This document shows, piece by piece, positions 17,221 to 26,310 of a stretch of 64,000 nucleotides of DNA (positions within the stretch are counted from its first letter, which is position 1; the number at the start of each line of letters is the position of its first letter). Position numbers and translations under genes: made by a program. The DNA is from Nitrosomonas sp. Lineage in GTDB: Bacteria > Pseudomonadota > Gammaproteobacteria > Burkholderiales > Nitrosomonadaceae. The notes under the pieces are model-generated. The model had not been told where the DNA came from. It did no database searches and saw only the letters and a program-made list of their open reading frames with translations. The stretch is from assembly GCA_024281995.1 (NCBI GenBank), contig JAMWZW010000007.1, positions 82,249 through 146,248 on the forward strand, read 5' to 3'.

Positions 17221-18112
17221 CTTTTAAGCCTTTTAGCATCATACGTAAATTGGCTAGACGGTTAGGTGAAAAAATAGTGAAAAAAAATATAAAGCAGAGG
17301 GTGCGTAACTTATCGGCTCGCTTCCATGCCACCGGCATATAAGGTCGCTGCCATAGTAAAACACTATTTCTGAACATGTAGTAATAACGGAATGGTTGAT
17401 GAAACGGAATGGAACGCCAACGTCCCCACCAGATGCGTATTTGCCTGTCTCCTAAGGCATGCTGCATGAAGGCATGACAAATGCCATACATTTCAAATCC
17501 TTTGGATTTGGCACGAAAGCACCACTCAGTATCAATGTGATCAATAAACAGATCTTCATCCATATCACCAATCTGATCAAGTGATTTTATGGAGATTAAC
17601 GATCCTGATGATATTAAAAAATCGGTTTGCACATAATGGGTGATATCGTCACAAACTAATCGTGTCATCCTAAACTGATTAATCCGAACAAACTGTGATA
17701 ATTGCGCAGTTGCAAGATCACGATAGCGGGGCCCAACAACGCATACTGCTTTTCCCTGGCCCTCAAGATACCCAAAGACGCCATAGAGCTTTTCCAACAT
17801 ATCGGATTCAGGAATGCTGTCATGGTCCAACAGAAGAACAAAAGCCGCGTTTAGGCTACGAGCAATTGAAATCCCGGCATTATAAGCTTTGCCGACACCA
17901 AAATTACGTTCCAATGCTATCAACTTGATTTTATTATATTCTTCTGCTTTTAAGCTGCGAACAATAGCGGCAATGTCAGTATTAGAGGCATTATCAATTA
18001 TGACGAGAGTTTTGACTTGTGGCAGTAATTGGCTAAGACTTGCTAAAAGTGTTTCTCTGTCAGGGTTGTAAGTAACAATGATAGGTATAACATCAGCATA
18101 AATTTTATCCAA
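17189..18112 (-). CDS. Glycosyltransferase family 2
   Basis: A second GT-A glycosyltransferase, 307 residues. PIIVTYNPDRETL begins the fold, VIIDNAS follows, LLLDHDS is the metal-binding DXD, and DEDLFIDHIDTEWCFRAKSKG is the C-terminal signature of rhamnosyltransferase-like GT2 enzymes. Its end overlaps the next glycosyltransferase by 32 bp if that gene starts at its first ATG. About 120 bp of gene-free sequence lies upstream, so an internal promoter is possible. Confidence 0.9.
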   Translation of the reverse strand: MDKIYADVIPIIVTYNPDRETLLASLSQLLPQVKTLVIIDNASNTDIAAIVRSLKAEEYNKIKLIALERNFGVGKAYNAGISIARSLNAAFVLLLDHDSIPESDMLEKLYGVFGYLEGQGKAVCVVGPRYRDLATAQLSQFVRINQFRMTRLVCDDITHYVQTDFLISSGSLISIKSLDQIGDMDEDLFIDHIDTEWCFRAKSKGFEMYGICHAFMQHALGDRQIRIWWGRWRSIPFHQPFRYYYMFRNSVLLWQRPYMPVAWKRADKLRTLCFIFFFTIFSPNRLANLRMMLKGLKDGLHKQMGKL

Positions 18113-18141
18113 AGTTTACGATCCGCAATTAAATTAAATAT

Positions 18142-18151
18142 CGGTTAACCG
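18142..18151. promoter_or_regulatory. Short perfect palindrome upstream of a glycosyltransferase gene
   Basis: CGGTTAACCG, a 10-bp perfect palindrome about 30 bases upstream of the start at 18112, within the 18113-18234 gap. It could be an operator half or chance; no second copy was found nearby. Confidence 0.2.
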
Positions 18152-18234
18152 TAACTTATTTAGACTTTTTGCATTTTATTGCGGTCTAGCCTAAGTAAAA
18201 CGATATCCATGTGTACAGATTTTAAATTGTATAT

Positions 18235-21200
18235 TTAGCCACTAAGAGTTTCTACTCTTGGGGGAGTGGCTAACGAAAAATCCTCTTGCTCTAATGTTAG
18301 ATTGGGGTTGTAGGCGGGGTCATTAAATAACAAATCTCCCCAGCGCAATTTCATATACTGTGTTTCTTTTGCAAAGCGAGCTTGCTTTTCCGGTGTATCT
18401 TCATAACCGCGGCTTGCGGATTCATGGTGATAAAGTTCGGCGTACGGCGTCCAAATATTGTGGTAGCCCGCTTCTTGCACGCGAAGACAAAAATCGACAT
18501 CGTTGAATGCTATCGGTAAATTCATTTCATCCAAACCGCCCACTTGCTCATAGAGGGATTTTTTTATTACCAGGCAGGCAGCGCTAACGGCAGAGAAGGA
18601 GCTAATAAGATGCGTACGGCCGAAGTAGCCATGACGAAACTTGGGAAAGTGATAATGCGCATGACCAGCCACATGACCTGCGCCTAACCCCAAAACAATA
18701 CCTGCATGTTGCAGTGTGTTATCAGGATAAAGAAGTTTTGCACCAACAGCGCCCACATCAGGTTGCATTGTAATTGCTACCATTTCGGACAACCAGTCTG
18801 GAGTAATGACCTCAAGGTCATTATTAAGTAGCCCAATCACTTCTCCTGATGCTGAATGCACCGCATGATTATTTAAAGCAGAAAAATTGAAGGGGCGGTC
18901 ATCTCTGATGACCCGTACTTTTGTTTCAGACGTCAATTGCTGCAAATATTGCAACGTAGCTGGATCATTCGAGTCATTATCGATGATTAGTATTTCATAA
19001 TTTTGGTAAGTAGTCTTTTCAATAATGCTGGTGATGCATTGCCGAATGAGTTGTAACCCATTTCTGGTAGGAATGATCAGGCTAACTCTCGGTGGTGATT
19101 CGGGTAAGGAGTAATGGACGCGATAACCAAACGTAGTGGACACTGCATGCGCATCGATTTTTTTACGGCTAAAATGTTCATTGAGAGCTTTCTCTCCCGC
19201 CAGCGCAGCGTACGGTTTTAAATTTGAAGAAAGTGCTGTGCTGCTTTCATGTATTCTCCAATGATAGAGTATTCGTGGGATATGCCAGATCTGATCTGGA
19301 GAAATTAATTCCGTGCAGCGCAAAGCGAGATCATAGTCTTGTGAACCTTCAAAACCTACTCTGAAGCCACCGGCTTTCTTTACCAGGCTGGTACGATACA
19401 CGCCGAGATGAGAGATAAGGTTTTGTGAGTAAAACAGTGCTTTATTCCAGTCACATTTAAAGTAAGGAGAAAGTCTATTTCCTTTAGCATCTATCTTATC
19501 TTCATCCGAGTAAATCAATTCCACATTACTTTTTTTCTGTAAAGCATCCACTACCCAAAATAAAGCATGCTCGCTCAAAAGATCGTCGTGATCCAATAGC
19601 GCGATCCATTCTCCACACGCAATTTCCACTGCACTATTGGAAGCTGCTGATATATGGCCATTTTTCTCGCGGTATACTACTTTAATACGGGTATCTTGCT
19701 TCTTATAACGTTCCAGAATGGGGCGAGTGGTATTGTCAGTCGAAGCATCGTCAGCAATGCAAAGTTCCCAGTGTGGATAGATTTGTTTGCGTACCGATTC
19801 GATCGATTGGATTAACCATTCTGGATTTGAGTTGTAAGTAGGCATTACTATTGAAATCATTGGTTGATACGCAAAGCTTTGTATATGTATCCGCATTGTT
19901 GTGCGCAATTTGTCGCTCATAGTATCGTAGTGACGAATCCATTTTTGATAATTAAAAAACTGGATGATTTTGTTGACTAATGGTTTTACACCTTCTTGCT
20001 GCAAAATACTGTAGATTCTTTTGGCCAATCCCTTCAGGTTGCTGTGGTATTTGAAGGTGTATTGAATTTTGTGCCATAGTGACCAGAATTGCTTTCTCTT
20101 TGTGCTTAACCAGCGGAATGGAGCGGTGATTTGCCAACTGGTTGAGAGCAAGATTTCGTGCAGCGTTTTTTCATGATCGGATAGCTGCTTGGTCTGATGA
20201 TCAATGTGCAGTTGTTGATCTTTCAATTGTTGTTGTTGATTTTTTATGTGTATTCCTAGATTTTTTAATTGCTCATCTTGATTTTTTAATAGCTGTTCGT
20301 GGTTATGAGATTGTTCTTCTAGATTTCTTATGTATTGCTCTTGGTTTCCTATGTGTTGTTGTTGTTCCTTGATTTGTTGCTCATTCATTCGGTTCTGACG
20401 GACAGTTGACATTAACTGGAGGAGTTGATCTTTTTGTAAACGAGGAAGCCATTTGTCAAAAATTATCAAACTAGCCTTTTCGGCTTTTCGTGCATCCGCA
20501 TTGACACCAAAACCAGATTGTCGGGTAATGCGGTAAGCTGCACTTAACTTGTCAATGAAAAGAAAATCTGTGAATGTTGATGCTTGCAGCCAAAAATCCC
20601 AGTCTTCGAAAAGATCAAGTGATTCGTCTACAGCGCAACCCAGATCGAGCAATTCTCTGGAAAACAAGGCAGAATGAATCGGAATGTAATTCCCCGCGAT
20701 GAGTTGAATCGAATTGAATGGGGTTATAAATTGAGTCGGTAAAGGATGATTGTGTTCATCGACGCATTTTGTACCACTATAAACAACTTTTATGTCAGGA
20801 TGATTGATGATGGCTTGTACCAATCTTTCGATATGATCAGCTTCAAACCAGTCATCATCATCGAGGAAAATCAGGTAGCTGCCTTTTGCTTCCTGCAAAC
20901 CGATGTTTGCTGCCCGGCTGCGGCCGAATTGTTCATCGGTTCCAACCATGCGCAGTGGAAAACGTCCGCACCAATTGTCAATTTTGCGATGGTTAATACC
21001 TTTGGCATTAACGATAATGACCTCAATATTTGTATAAGTTTGTAGAGCAATAGAATCCAGTGCATCAGATAGGGTGAGACGATCAATGCTGCGGATAATG
21101 ACGCTAACCAGTGGTATGTCATTACTGCTGTCGAGAGCCATCCCCAGAGCTCTTTGGCGGGTATGTTCCGACTGATAAAGATTGAGCGAATCAATTGATA

Positions 21201-21870
21201 ATTCCTCAGCAGAGAGCAAAATATAGGCTTCTGCGGCGGTTACGCTGGCAGGCAAGGTATAGGTACGATAACGATTAAGCGCCGCAATGTGCTGATCATA
21301 GCGCTGTAATGCATTTTGCGAGACAAAGCATTCCATTGCAGCTACTTTACGTGTCATCAGATCGCTGATATCGAGTAGTCGATTGGGGCGTAACGGGATG
21401 CCAATCTCATATAACGCTATGCTTAGTGTTTTACCGACTCTACGAACGGCTTCTAGTACTGCCATTCCAAGCATCCGGTGATCGGGGTGCATTTCAAATA
21501 CCGATGGTGCGTAAACCAAATCAGCGGCGGTTTTTCGAATAGTAGCTAAGATTTCCTCAATCAGCTTTTCGCCATAATAAATTTGTCGGTCGTGATAATG
21601 CCAAAAAATGGGTATGCCATAACCGAGGATTTGGGCTGCAGCAATACATTCATTTTGGCGCTGCGCAATGTAGTCAGGAATTTTCTCTTCATTGACGCCA
21701 TATGCGCCATCAGAAACTACGATGACACTGACGGGGATTCCTTTTTCAATATGGCGCATAATGGCTCCACCGCAACCGAATACTTCATCATCGGGATGAG
21801 GTGCAAATACAAGTGCATGTGAGCAAGGAATGTATTGGATTGCTTGATAAGGTACGAGTTTATGTTCCAA
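18235..21870 (-). CDS. PIG-L deacetylase fused to three GT2 glycosyltransferase domains
   Basis: A 1211-residue multidomain enzyme. Residues about 15-230 are a PIG-L/LmbE zinc deacetylase (FAPHPDDEVFGCGG with the HPDDE metal motif; a later HPDH). About 255-480 is a GT2 domain (PLVSVIIRSIDR; FLDDDDWFE). About 490-580 is a Gln-rich coiled coil built of repeated QLKNQ/QLKDQ-like heptads. About 660-880 is a second GT2 domain (ISIVMPTYNSNPEW; LLDHDD; YSDEDK) and about 925-1190 a third (VSLIIPTRNGLQL; GLLNNDLEV; FNDVDFCLRV). This suggests one polypeptide that deacetylates an N-acetyl sugar and adds several residues to a surface glycan. The order of action is inferred. It is cytoplasmic, with no signal peptide. 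Confidence 0.9.
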   Translation of the reverse strand: MEHKLVPYQAIQYIPCSHALVFAPHPDDEVFGCGGAIMRHIEKGIPVSVIVVSDGAYGVNEEKIPDYIAQRQNECIAAAQILGYGIPIFWHYHDRQIYYGEKLIEEILATIRKTAADLVYAPSVFEMHPDHRMLGMAVLEAVRRVGKTLSIALYEIGIPLRPNRLLDISDLMTRKVAAMECFVSQNALQRYDQHIAALNRYRTYTLPASVTAAEAYILLSAEELSIDSLNLYQSEHTRQRALGMALDSSNDIPLVSVIIRSIDRLTLSDALDSIALQTYTNIEVIIVNAKGINHRKIDNWCGRFPLRMVGTDEQFGRSRAANIGLQEAKGSYLIFLDDDDWFEADHIERLVQAIINHPDIKVVYSGTKCVDEHNHPLPTQFITPFNSIQLIAGNYIPIHSALFSRELLDLGCAVDESLDLFEDWDFWLQASTFTDFLFIDKLSAAYRITRQSGFGVNADARKAEKASLIIFDKWLPRLQKDQLLQLMSTVRQNRMNEQQIKEQQQHIGNQEQYIRNLEEQSHNHEQLLKNQDEQLKNLGIHIKNQQQQLKDQQLHIDHQTKQLSDHEKTLHEILLSTSWQITAPFRWLSTKRKQFWSLWHKIQYTFKYHSNLKGLAKRIYSILQQEGVKPLVNKIIQFFNYQKWIRHYDTMSDKLRTTMRIHIQSFAYQPMISIVMPTYNSNPEWLIQSIESVRKQIYPHWELCIADDASTDNTTRPILERYKKQDTRIKVVYREKNGHISAASNSAVEIACGEWIALLDHDDLLSEHALFWVVDALQKKSNVELIYSDEDKIDAKGNRLSPYFKCDWNKALFYSQNLISHLGVYRTSLVKKAGGFRVGFEGSQDYDLALRCTELISPDQIWHIPRILYHWRIHESSTALSSNLKPYAALAGEKALNEHFSRKKIDAHAVSTTFGYRVHYSLPESPPRVSLIIPTRNGLQLIRQCITSIIEKTTYQNYEILIIDNDSNDPATLQYLQQLTSETKVRVIRDDRPFNFSALNNHAVHSASGEVIGLLNNDLEVITPDWLSEMVAITMQPDVGAVGAKLLYPDNTLQHAGIVLGLGAGHVAGHAHYHFPKFRHGYFGRTHLISSFSAVSAACLVIKKSLYEQVGGLDEMNLPIAFNDVDFCLRVQEAGYHNIWTPYAELYHHESASRGYEDTPEKQARFAKETQYMKLRWGDLLFNDPAYNPNLTLEQEDFSLATPPRVETLSG

Positions 21871-21993
21871 AAGAATCCTAGCTTTTAGTTAAAATTTGCT
21901 CAAGTAATAAATAGCTTGTATTTTAACGCGTATTACCTACAAATCTCTATCAGGATTAGCAATAGTAGGGTGTTTAGTTGCTTAGGAAATAAT

Positions 21994-23826
21994 TTATCGA
22001 AAATCCATATCCCCGCTCATTAGCCACCAATGATTTTTTAATTCGTCAGGTGATGGTCCATTACTCCAAGCATTGGCGGGTATTCTAATGTCGACTGTCT
22101 GTTGAGTTCCGCCCGTCATTGCAAAATGGTTGGCAAAATTTTCAGTAATGCGGCAAAACACACGTGTGACGCCATGAAGGCGAGCCAATCGTCTCGCATG
22201 GGTAATTAGTAATGGAATTTCCTCAAGGGTGGTAATCAGGTCAACGATTTCACAGCCTTCTGGGTCATAGCGTAAAACCATGATGCCGCGCGCACGTCCG
22301 CCAAAGCGGTTTTTTACCAGGATGATGTGATACTGCTGATTGGGATGATTAAGGTAGCGGTGCTGGAGATACTGCCAATCACGTATTCCGATGATTGCTG
22401 CTTGCATGTCTGCGGTCATACGGTACCAGCATTCCGTCACAGCAATTTCACCTAAATGATTTTGTGTATGGTCGATCAGTTGCAAGCGAGTTTTCCACAG
22501 TGGAAAGCGTGTCCGCGGGTGCCATGAGAATTCCACCATGCGTCCCACTTCTGCGTACAATCCATACCGCTCAGCAACCTTCATCGCGCGTTCATTAGGG
22601 AATCCAAAGCCGACTAAATAAGGCTTGCCGTACCCAATATAGCGTTCTAAAAAAGTTGCCGCCATTAGAAAAAAGGGTCCTTTACGAGTGAGTACGCCTC
22701 GCTCGTTGGTGTCCACCATAACATCTCCAATTTGCACAGCAATTTGAGGTTGACCAAAAAGCAGGATATTTCGACTAACTCCTCCATAATGGGCAATTAA
22801 TTTGTTTTCTCGCCAGATGCCTAATTCTCGACTTAAATTTGATTCATATTTCCATTGCCACATAACCGCAGTCATGCTGTGATGAAAAGTTTTTTTGAAT
22901 AAATTAAACATTTCTCCTATGTGTTTTTTTTCCAGGATTTGCAACCGCCACTTAGGTATTGTTTTTTTTCTGAAATGTAGCAAAGCATAGCCATAATGGC
23001 CGCTGGCATATCGTTTGTGATAGATTTTAAGCGAATCATCGAGTTGAGAGAGCTGTAGGTCGGTTAGTGTGAGATCTCTCAGCAGATTTTGTCGGTGAGA
23101 AGAGATCATCTGTCGTAGATGATCGAGTGTCGGTGCTGCTTTAGTCGATAAATCCATGTGCTCAATTAATTCAAACCCAAATCTTTTAGCTTGGGCGACA
23201 AAATCCCCAAGTAAGTGCAATCCTCCTGCTTCATCCTTATCGTATTGCAGCGCGAATTCGTCGATGATCAACAAATCACCGGTTAATCTGAGCAAACTCA
23301 GTGCTTGATTAAAAATGATGAGTGGTTCGATATACTGTGCAGATTCTTGAAATAGCATTACATCGAAACTTTCCGGGGGTGCCACAAAATCTTCTAAACC
23401 GCTACAACTGACGGGGATATCTGAACCAAAGAGATGGCGAACAAAAGCAATTTGTTGGGCATCAGGAGTAATGCCGTGAACTTTATAACCACGTTCAACC
23501 AAGACAGAGAAAGTGGTTCCAAGACCAACACCAACTTCTAAAATGCTGCTAGGCGGTGGCGGTAGTTTTGATATTAGCAAATCTGTCGAGAATTGCTGCG
23601 CTGTCTGTAAGCTGGCCTTGTCATGCTGAAACAATCCATAATGCAAATAGGCAGCCTTGCCTTCCTCTAATAACAGAGCGTGCGCATAAACATTTAATGG
23701 AAAAGCCAGGTCTTTGAAAGGGGGTGTCGACGGTATTGCGGTTGCGACAACATGACTGGTTTGTCGAAAATGCTGGGTGGGAGGGGTTAAATTAGGATTA
23801 ATTAATTGAGTCATAATCGGAAACAA
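21994..23826 (-). CDS. SAM methyltransferase fused to a GNAT-type acetyltransferase
   Basis: A 610-residue two-enzyme fusion. About residues 60-270 form a class I methyltransferase (SILEVGVGLGTTFSVL is the SAM-binding motif I; PESFDVMLFQESAQYI follows). About 290-600 is an acetyltransferase of the GNAT superfamily (MLNLFKKTF-like start; QIGDVMVDTNERG and GKPYLVGFGFPNERAMKVAERYG at the acetyl-CoA side). It overlaps wzt, so the two are coupled. Starts at 23826 or 23814 are both possible. Given the Wzm/Wzt context it may add methyl or acetyl groups to the glycan, for example as a chain terminator; that is an inference. Confidence 0.82.
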   Translation of the reverse strand: MFPIMTQLINPNLTPPTQHFRQTSHVVATAIPSTPPFKDLAFPLNVYAHALLLEEGKAAYLHYGLFQHDKASLQTAQQFSTDLLISKLPPPPSSILEVGVGLGTTFSVLVERGYKVHGITPDAQQIAFVRHLFGSDIPVSCSGLEDFVAPPESFDVMLFQESAQYIEPLIIFNQALSLLRLTGDLLIIDEFALQYDKDEAGGLHLLGDFVAQAKRFGFELIEHMDLSTKAAPTLDHLRQMISSHRQNLLRDLTLTDLQLSQLDDSLKIYHKRYASGHYGYALLHFRKKTIPKWRLQILEKKHIGEMFNLFKKTFHHSMTAVMWQWKYESNLSRELGIWRENKLIAHYGGVSRNILLFGQPQIAVQIGDVMVDTNERGVLTRKGPFFLMAATFLERYIGYGKPYLVGFGFPNERAMKVAERYGLYAEVGRMVEFSWHPRTRFPLWKTRLQLIDHTQNHLGEIAVTECWYRMTADMQAAIIGIRDWQYLQHRYLNHPNQQYHIILVKNRFGGRARGIMVLRYDPEGCEIVDLITTLEEIPLLITHARRLARLHGVTRVFCRITENFANHFAMTGGTQQTVDIRIPANAWSNGPSPDELKNHWWLMSGDMDFR

Positions 23827-25081
23827 TAATATTATTTTCCCACTGATGGGGAATGGAAAAATAGCCTTGTAAACGACTCGCTTGTTTAACTTCTAGAGTG
23901 GCTATACCTTCCGCTGAATCGTAGAGATGCAAACCTCGTTCGCAAAGTAGATAGGTATTTATCAGATACTCACCCTTAAGAAGAGGTATTTTGTTGAATT
24001 TAAGGCAAACTTGACCATGCCCTGAAGATGTTCGCTGTATCAAAAATTGATCTTCCCATGTTGCGGTACTGGTAATGGTTCGGCCATCCTTGGTTTGTAA
24101 GGTAATAGCTACATTGGGGCAAGGTATGGACGGATCGGAAGCAAAAGAAATCATAACCATTAAATTAGATTCACCGCTAGTGAGTGCAGCGTACTGAGTG
24201 TCGACGCCATCTATGTATAATTTTACTTTGTCCAAATGTGCATTATCCAAAGGATGTTTTCTATCCGTTACAGGTGAATTGATAGGATTAAATGACATAT
24301 CGAGCGCTGAGTTGGTCTTTTTATCCAAGAATGCCTGATAAGCCGATACTACCCGGGCTGATTCTCCATTCATGACAATTTTGCCTTGATCAATCCATAT
24401 AGCACGCGAGCAAAGTGATTCAATTTGAAACAATGAGTGTGAGCAAAATAAAATGGTTTTTCCAGCATCGCGCATTTGCATAATGCGAGTAAAAGATTTT
24501 CGAGCAAATGCACCATCACCGACAGACAAAGCTTCGTCAATGATCAAAATATCCGGGTTTACATGAATCGCAACTGAAAATGCCAGACGTACATACATGC
24601 CACTCGAGTACGTTTTGACAGGTTGATCAATAAAGTCCCGTACACCTGAGAATTCAATAATATCTTCAATGTGATGAGCAATTTCGGATGAACTTAACCC
24701 CATGATTGCGGCACTCATTAAAACATTCTCACGTCCAGTAAATTCAGGATTAAACCCTGCACCGAGTTCCAACAAAGCTGCTATACGGCCATTTATTTGC
24801 ACCTCGCCACGAGAGGGTGTCAACGTGCCGCAGATTAATTGTAATAATGTTGATTTCCCAGAACCGTTCTGACCGACAACGCCGACAACTTCCCCGTGGT
24901 TAACGATTAAGTCAATATCCCGCAGTGCCCATAATTCACGATAAAATTGACGTGCTCCCCACCAGTAGTGAGGCCATAAGAATTGCTTTAAGCGATCTTT
25001 GGGATGTTGATAGAGTTGATAGCACTTGGATAATCCCGTGGCCTTAATTGCGATATCAGAACTGAAAGCATTAAAGGACAT
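23798..25081 (-). CDS. wzt: Wzt, ATP-binding subunit of an O-antigen-type ABC exporter
   Basis: A 427-residue polysaccharide-export ATPase. Walker A GQNGSGKST, the signature YSSGMYVRLAFSVAIH in place of LSGGQ, and Walker B ILIIDEALSVGD are typical of the Wzt/TagH group. Residues from about 290 to the end form an extra beta-sandwich like the Wzt C-terminal domain, which in O9a-type systems recognises the modified end of the finished glycan. That fits the methyltransferase-acetyltransferase encoded next. It overlaps wzm by 11 bp. Confidence 0.92.
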   Translation of the reverse strand: MSFNAFSSDIAIKATGLSKCYQLYQHPKDRLKQFLWPHYWWGARQFYRELWALRDIDLIVNHGEVVGVVGQNGSGKSTLLQLICGTLTPSRGEVQINGRIAALLELGAGFNPEFTGRENVLMSAAIMGLSSSEIAHHIEDIIEFSGVRDFIDQPVKTYSSGMYVRLAFSVAIHVNPDILIIDEALSVGDGAFARKSFTRIMQMRDAGKTILFCSHSLFQIESLCSRAIWIDQGKIVMNGESARVVSAYQAFLDKKTNSALDMSFNPINSPVTDRKHPLDNAHLDKVKLYIDGVDTQYAALTSGESNLMVMISFASDPSIPCPNVAITLQTKDGRTITSTATWEDQFLIQRTSSGHGQVCLKFNKIPLLKGEYLINTYLLCERGLHLYDSAEGIATLEVKQASRLQGYFSIPHQWENNIIVSDYDSIN

Positions 25082-25919
25082 CGGCGAATCCTTTGCGGGT
25101 TCTTTCGAACCAAGCTAAGCCTCCCCAGGCACTGAGCAGAGCGATCGTGTAATAAATAATGAGGCCGATCCAATCGGGTAAATGACCAAATAAAACCACT
25201 CCTCGTGTTTGTTCAATGATAAAGGTTAAGGGATTGAGAAATAAATAATCACGGACAGACTCAGGGAGTGCTGATGCCGGATAAAAAATAGGGCTCATAA
25301 AAAGTAATATAGTTAGGATTAAGCCTATAAATTGCCCGATATCACGGACAAAAACTCCGATTGAGGCTAATAACCATGATAAACCCATAATAAGCAGTAA
25401 TAATGGAAAAACGATAATTGGTAAAAATATCAGTGTCCAATAAACCGAATGATCAATGATCAATAAAAAGGCGAGTAATACTAAAAAACTGATGCCTGCA
25501 TGAAATAATGCAGAACCTAATGTAACCAAGGGCAGAATTTCTAATGGGAAAATAATTTTTTTAACGTAGTTAACGTTCGTCAAAATAAGCGTTGGTGCGC
25601 GTGAGATGCATTCGGAAAATAAGTTAAATATGATCAAACCTGCGAATAATAATAAGGCAAAAGCAAATTTGTCATCATAGTAAGCACTGGTTTCTTGATC
25701 CAACCGTATTTTAAAAACTACACCGAAGATAAAGGTATAAATAGCTAGCATTAAAATGGGGTTGATGAAAGACCACAATAATCCAAGGAATGATCCTCGA
25801 TATCGCCCAACTATTTCCCGCTTGATCAATTGCAAGATCAATGGAAAGTGCCTTTTTAAACTGCGCAAGATATCAAAAATGGAAATGTTAGCCAGATACA
25901 AAAAAAGAAAGTGAACCAA
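25071..25919 (-). CDS. wzm: Wzm, permease of an O-antigen-type ABC exporter
   Basis: An ABC-2 type permease of 282 residues with six predicted transmembrane helices. LIKREIVGRYRGSFLGLLWSF just before the first helix is the hallmark of polysaccharide-export permeases, and NPLTFIIEQTRGVVLFG lies in the last third. With Wzt it exports a lipid-linked glycan across the inner membrane. It is the first gene of the minus-strand surface operon and faces the RTX gene across a 391-bp divergent region. Confidence 0.93.
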   Translation of the reverse strand: MVHFLFLYLANISIFDILRSLKRHFPLILQLIKREIVGRYRGSFLGLLWSFINPILMLAIYTFIFGVVFKIRLDQETSAYYDDKFAFALLLFAGLIIFNLFSECISRAPTLILTNVNYVKKIIFPLEILPLVTLGSALFHAGISFLVLLAFLLIIDHSVYWTLIFLPIIVFPLLLLIMGLSWLLASIGVFVRDIGQFIGLILTILLFMSPIFYPASALPESVRDYLFLNPLTFIIEQTRGVVLFGHLPDWIGLIIYYTIALLSAWGGLAWFERTRKGFADVL

Positions 25920-26310
25920 GAAATGAAGTGAATTTATAAAACATGTTAAAGTATTATCGCAGATTTTAGTGGAAAATAATAAAAGTGAAGCGTATTGATA
26001 TTGCTTTCTGATGTAACGAGTTTGTATATAGATAAGCCATACATTGTTAGAAATACGGTTTTTACTTATAGGATACTGATAGATGTAATGAATGTTGTAA
26101 ATAAGCTACATCTTGAAGTAATCTTCGGTTGGATACTTGCAAAGCCTATTGGTTTTGGGCAGAATGCATTTCAGCTTGGCTTTTGTGGTATTTTCTGCTA
26201 GTAGGAATGTAGGTGGCGCAGAAGTTACATAGGAACAAAGTGAAAAACTTGCAAGTAATTTACTTTTTGTAGTTATTTTTAATCATTCAATTCAATATAA
26301 GGGAGCTCCC
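25920..26310. promoter_or_regulatory. Divergent regulatory region between wzm and the RTX gene
   Basis: An AT-rich 391-bp gap between two divergently transcribed units. It should hold both promoters and probably a long leader for the RTX gene. A strong ribosome-binding site (GGGAG, 26301-26305) precedes the RTX ATG. I could not pick out convincing -35/-10 pairs, operators or a riboswitch. A 68-codon open frame (25995-26201) lacks a ribosome-binding site and looks like chance. Confidence 0.5.

Noticed and set aside
20142-20372. CRISPR-like or microsatellite repeat in the coiled-coil region
   Set aside because: The periodic DNA reflects imperfect heptads of Gln, Leu, Lys and Asn codons, not separate repeats with spacers.
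18235-21870. Reading the PIG-L/GT2 frame as an assembly artefact
   Set aside because: A single uninterrupted frame covers all domains with consistent codon use and no internal stop.
25995-26201. 68-codon frame in the divergent region before the RTX gene
   Set aside because: No ribosome-binding site, atypical composition, and it occupies the expected promoter region.
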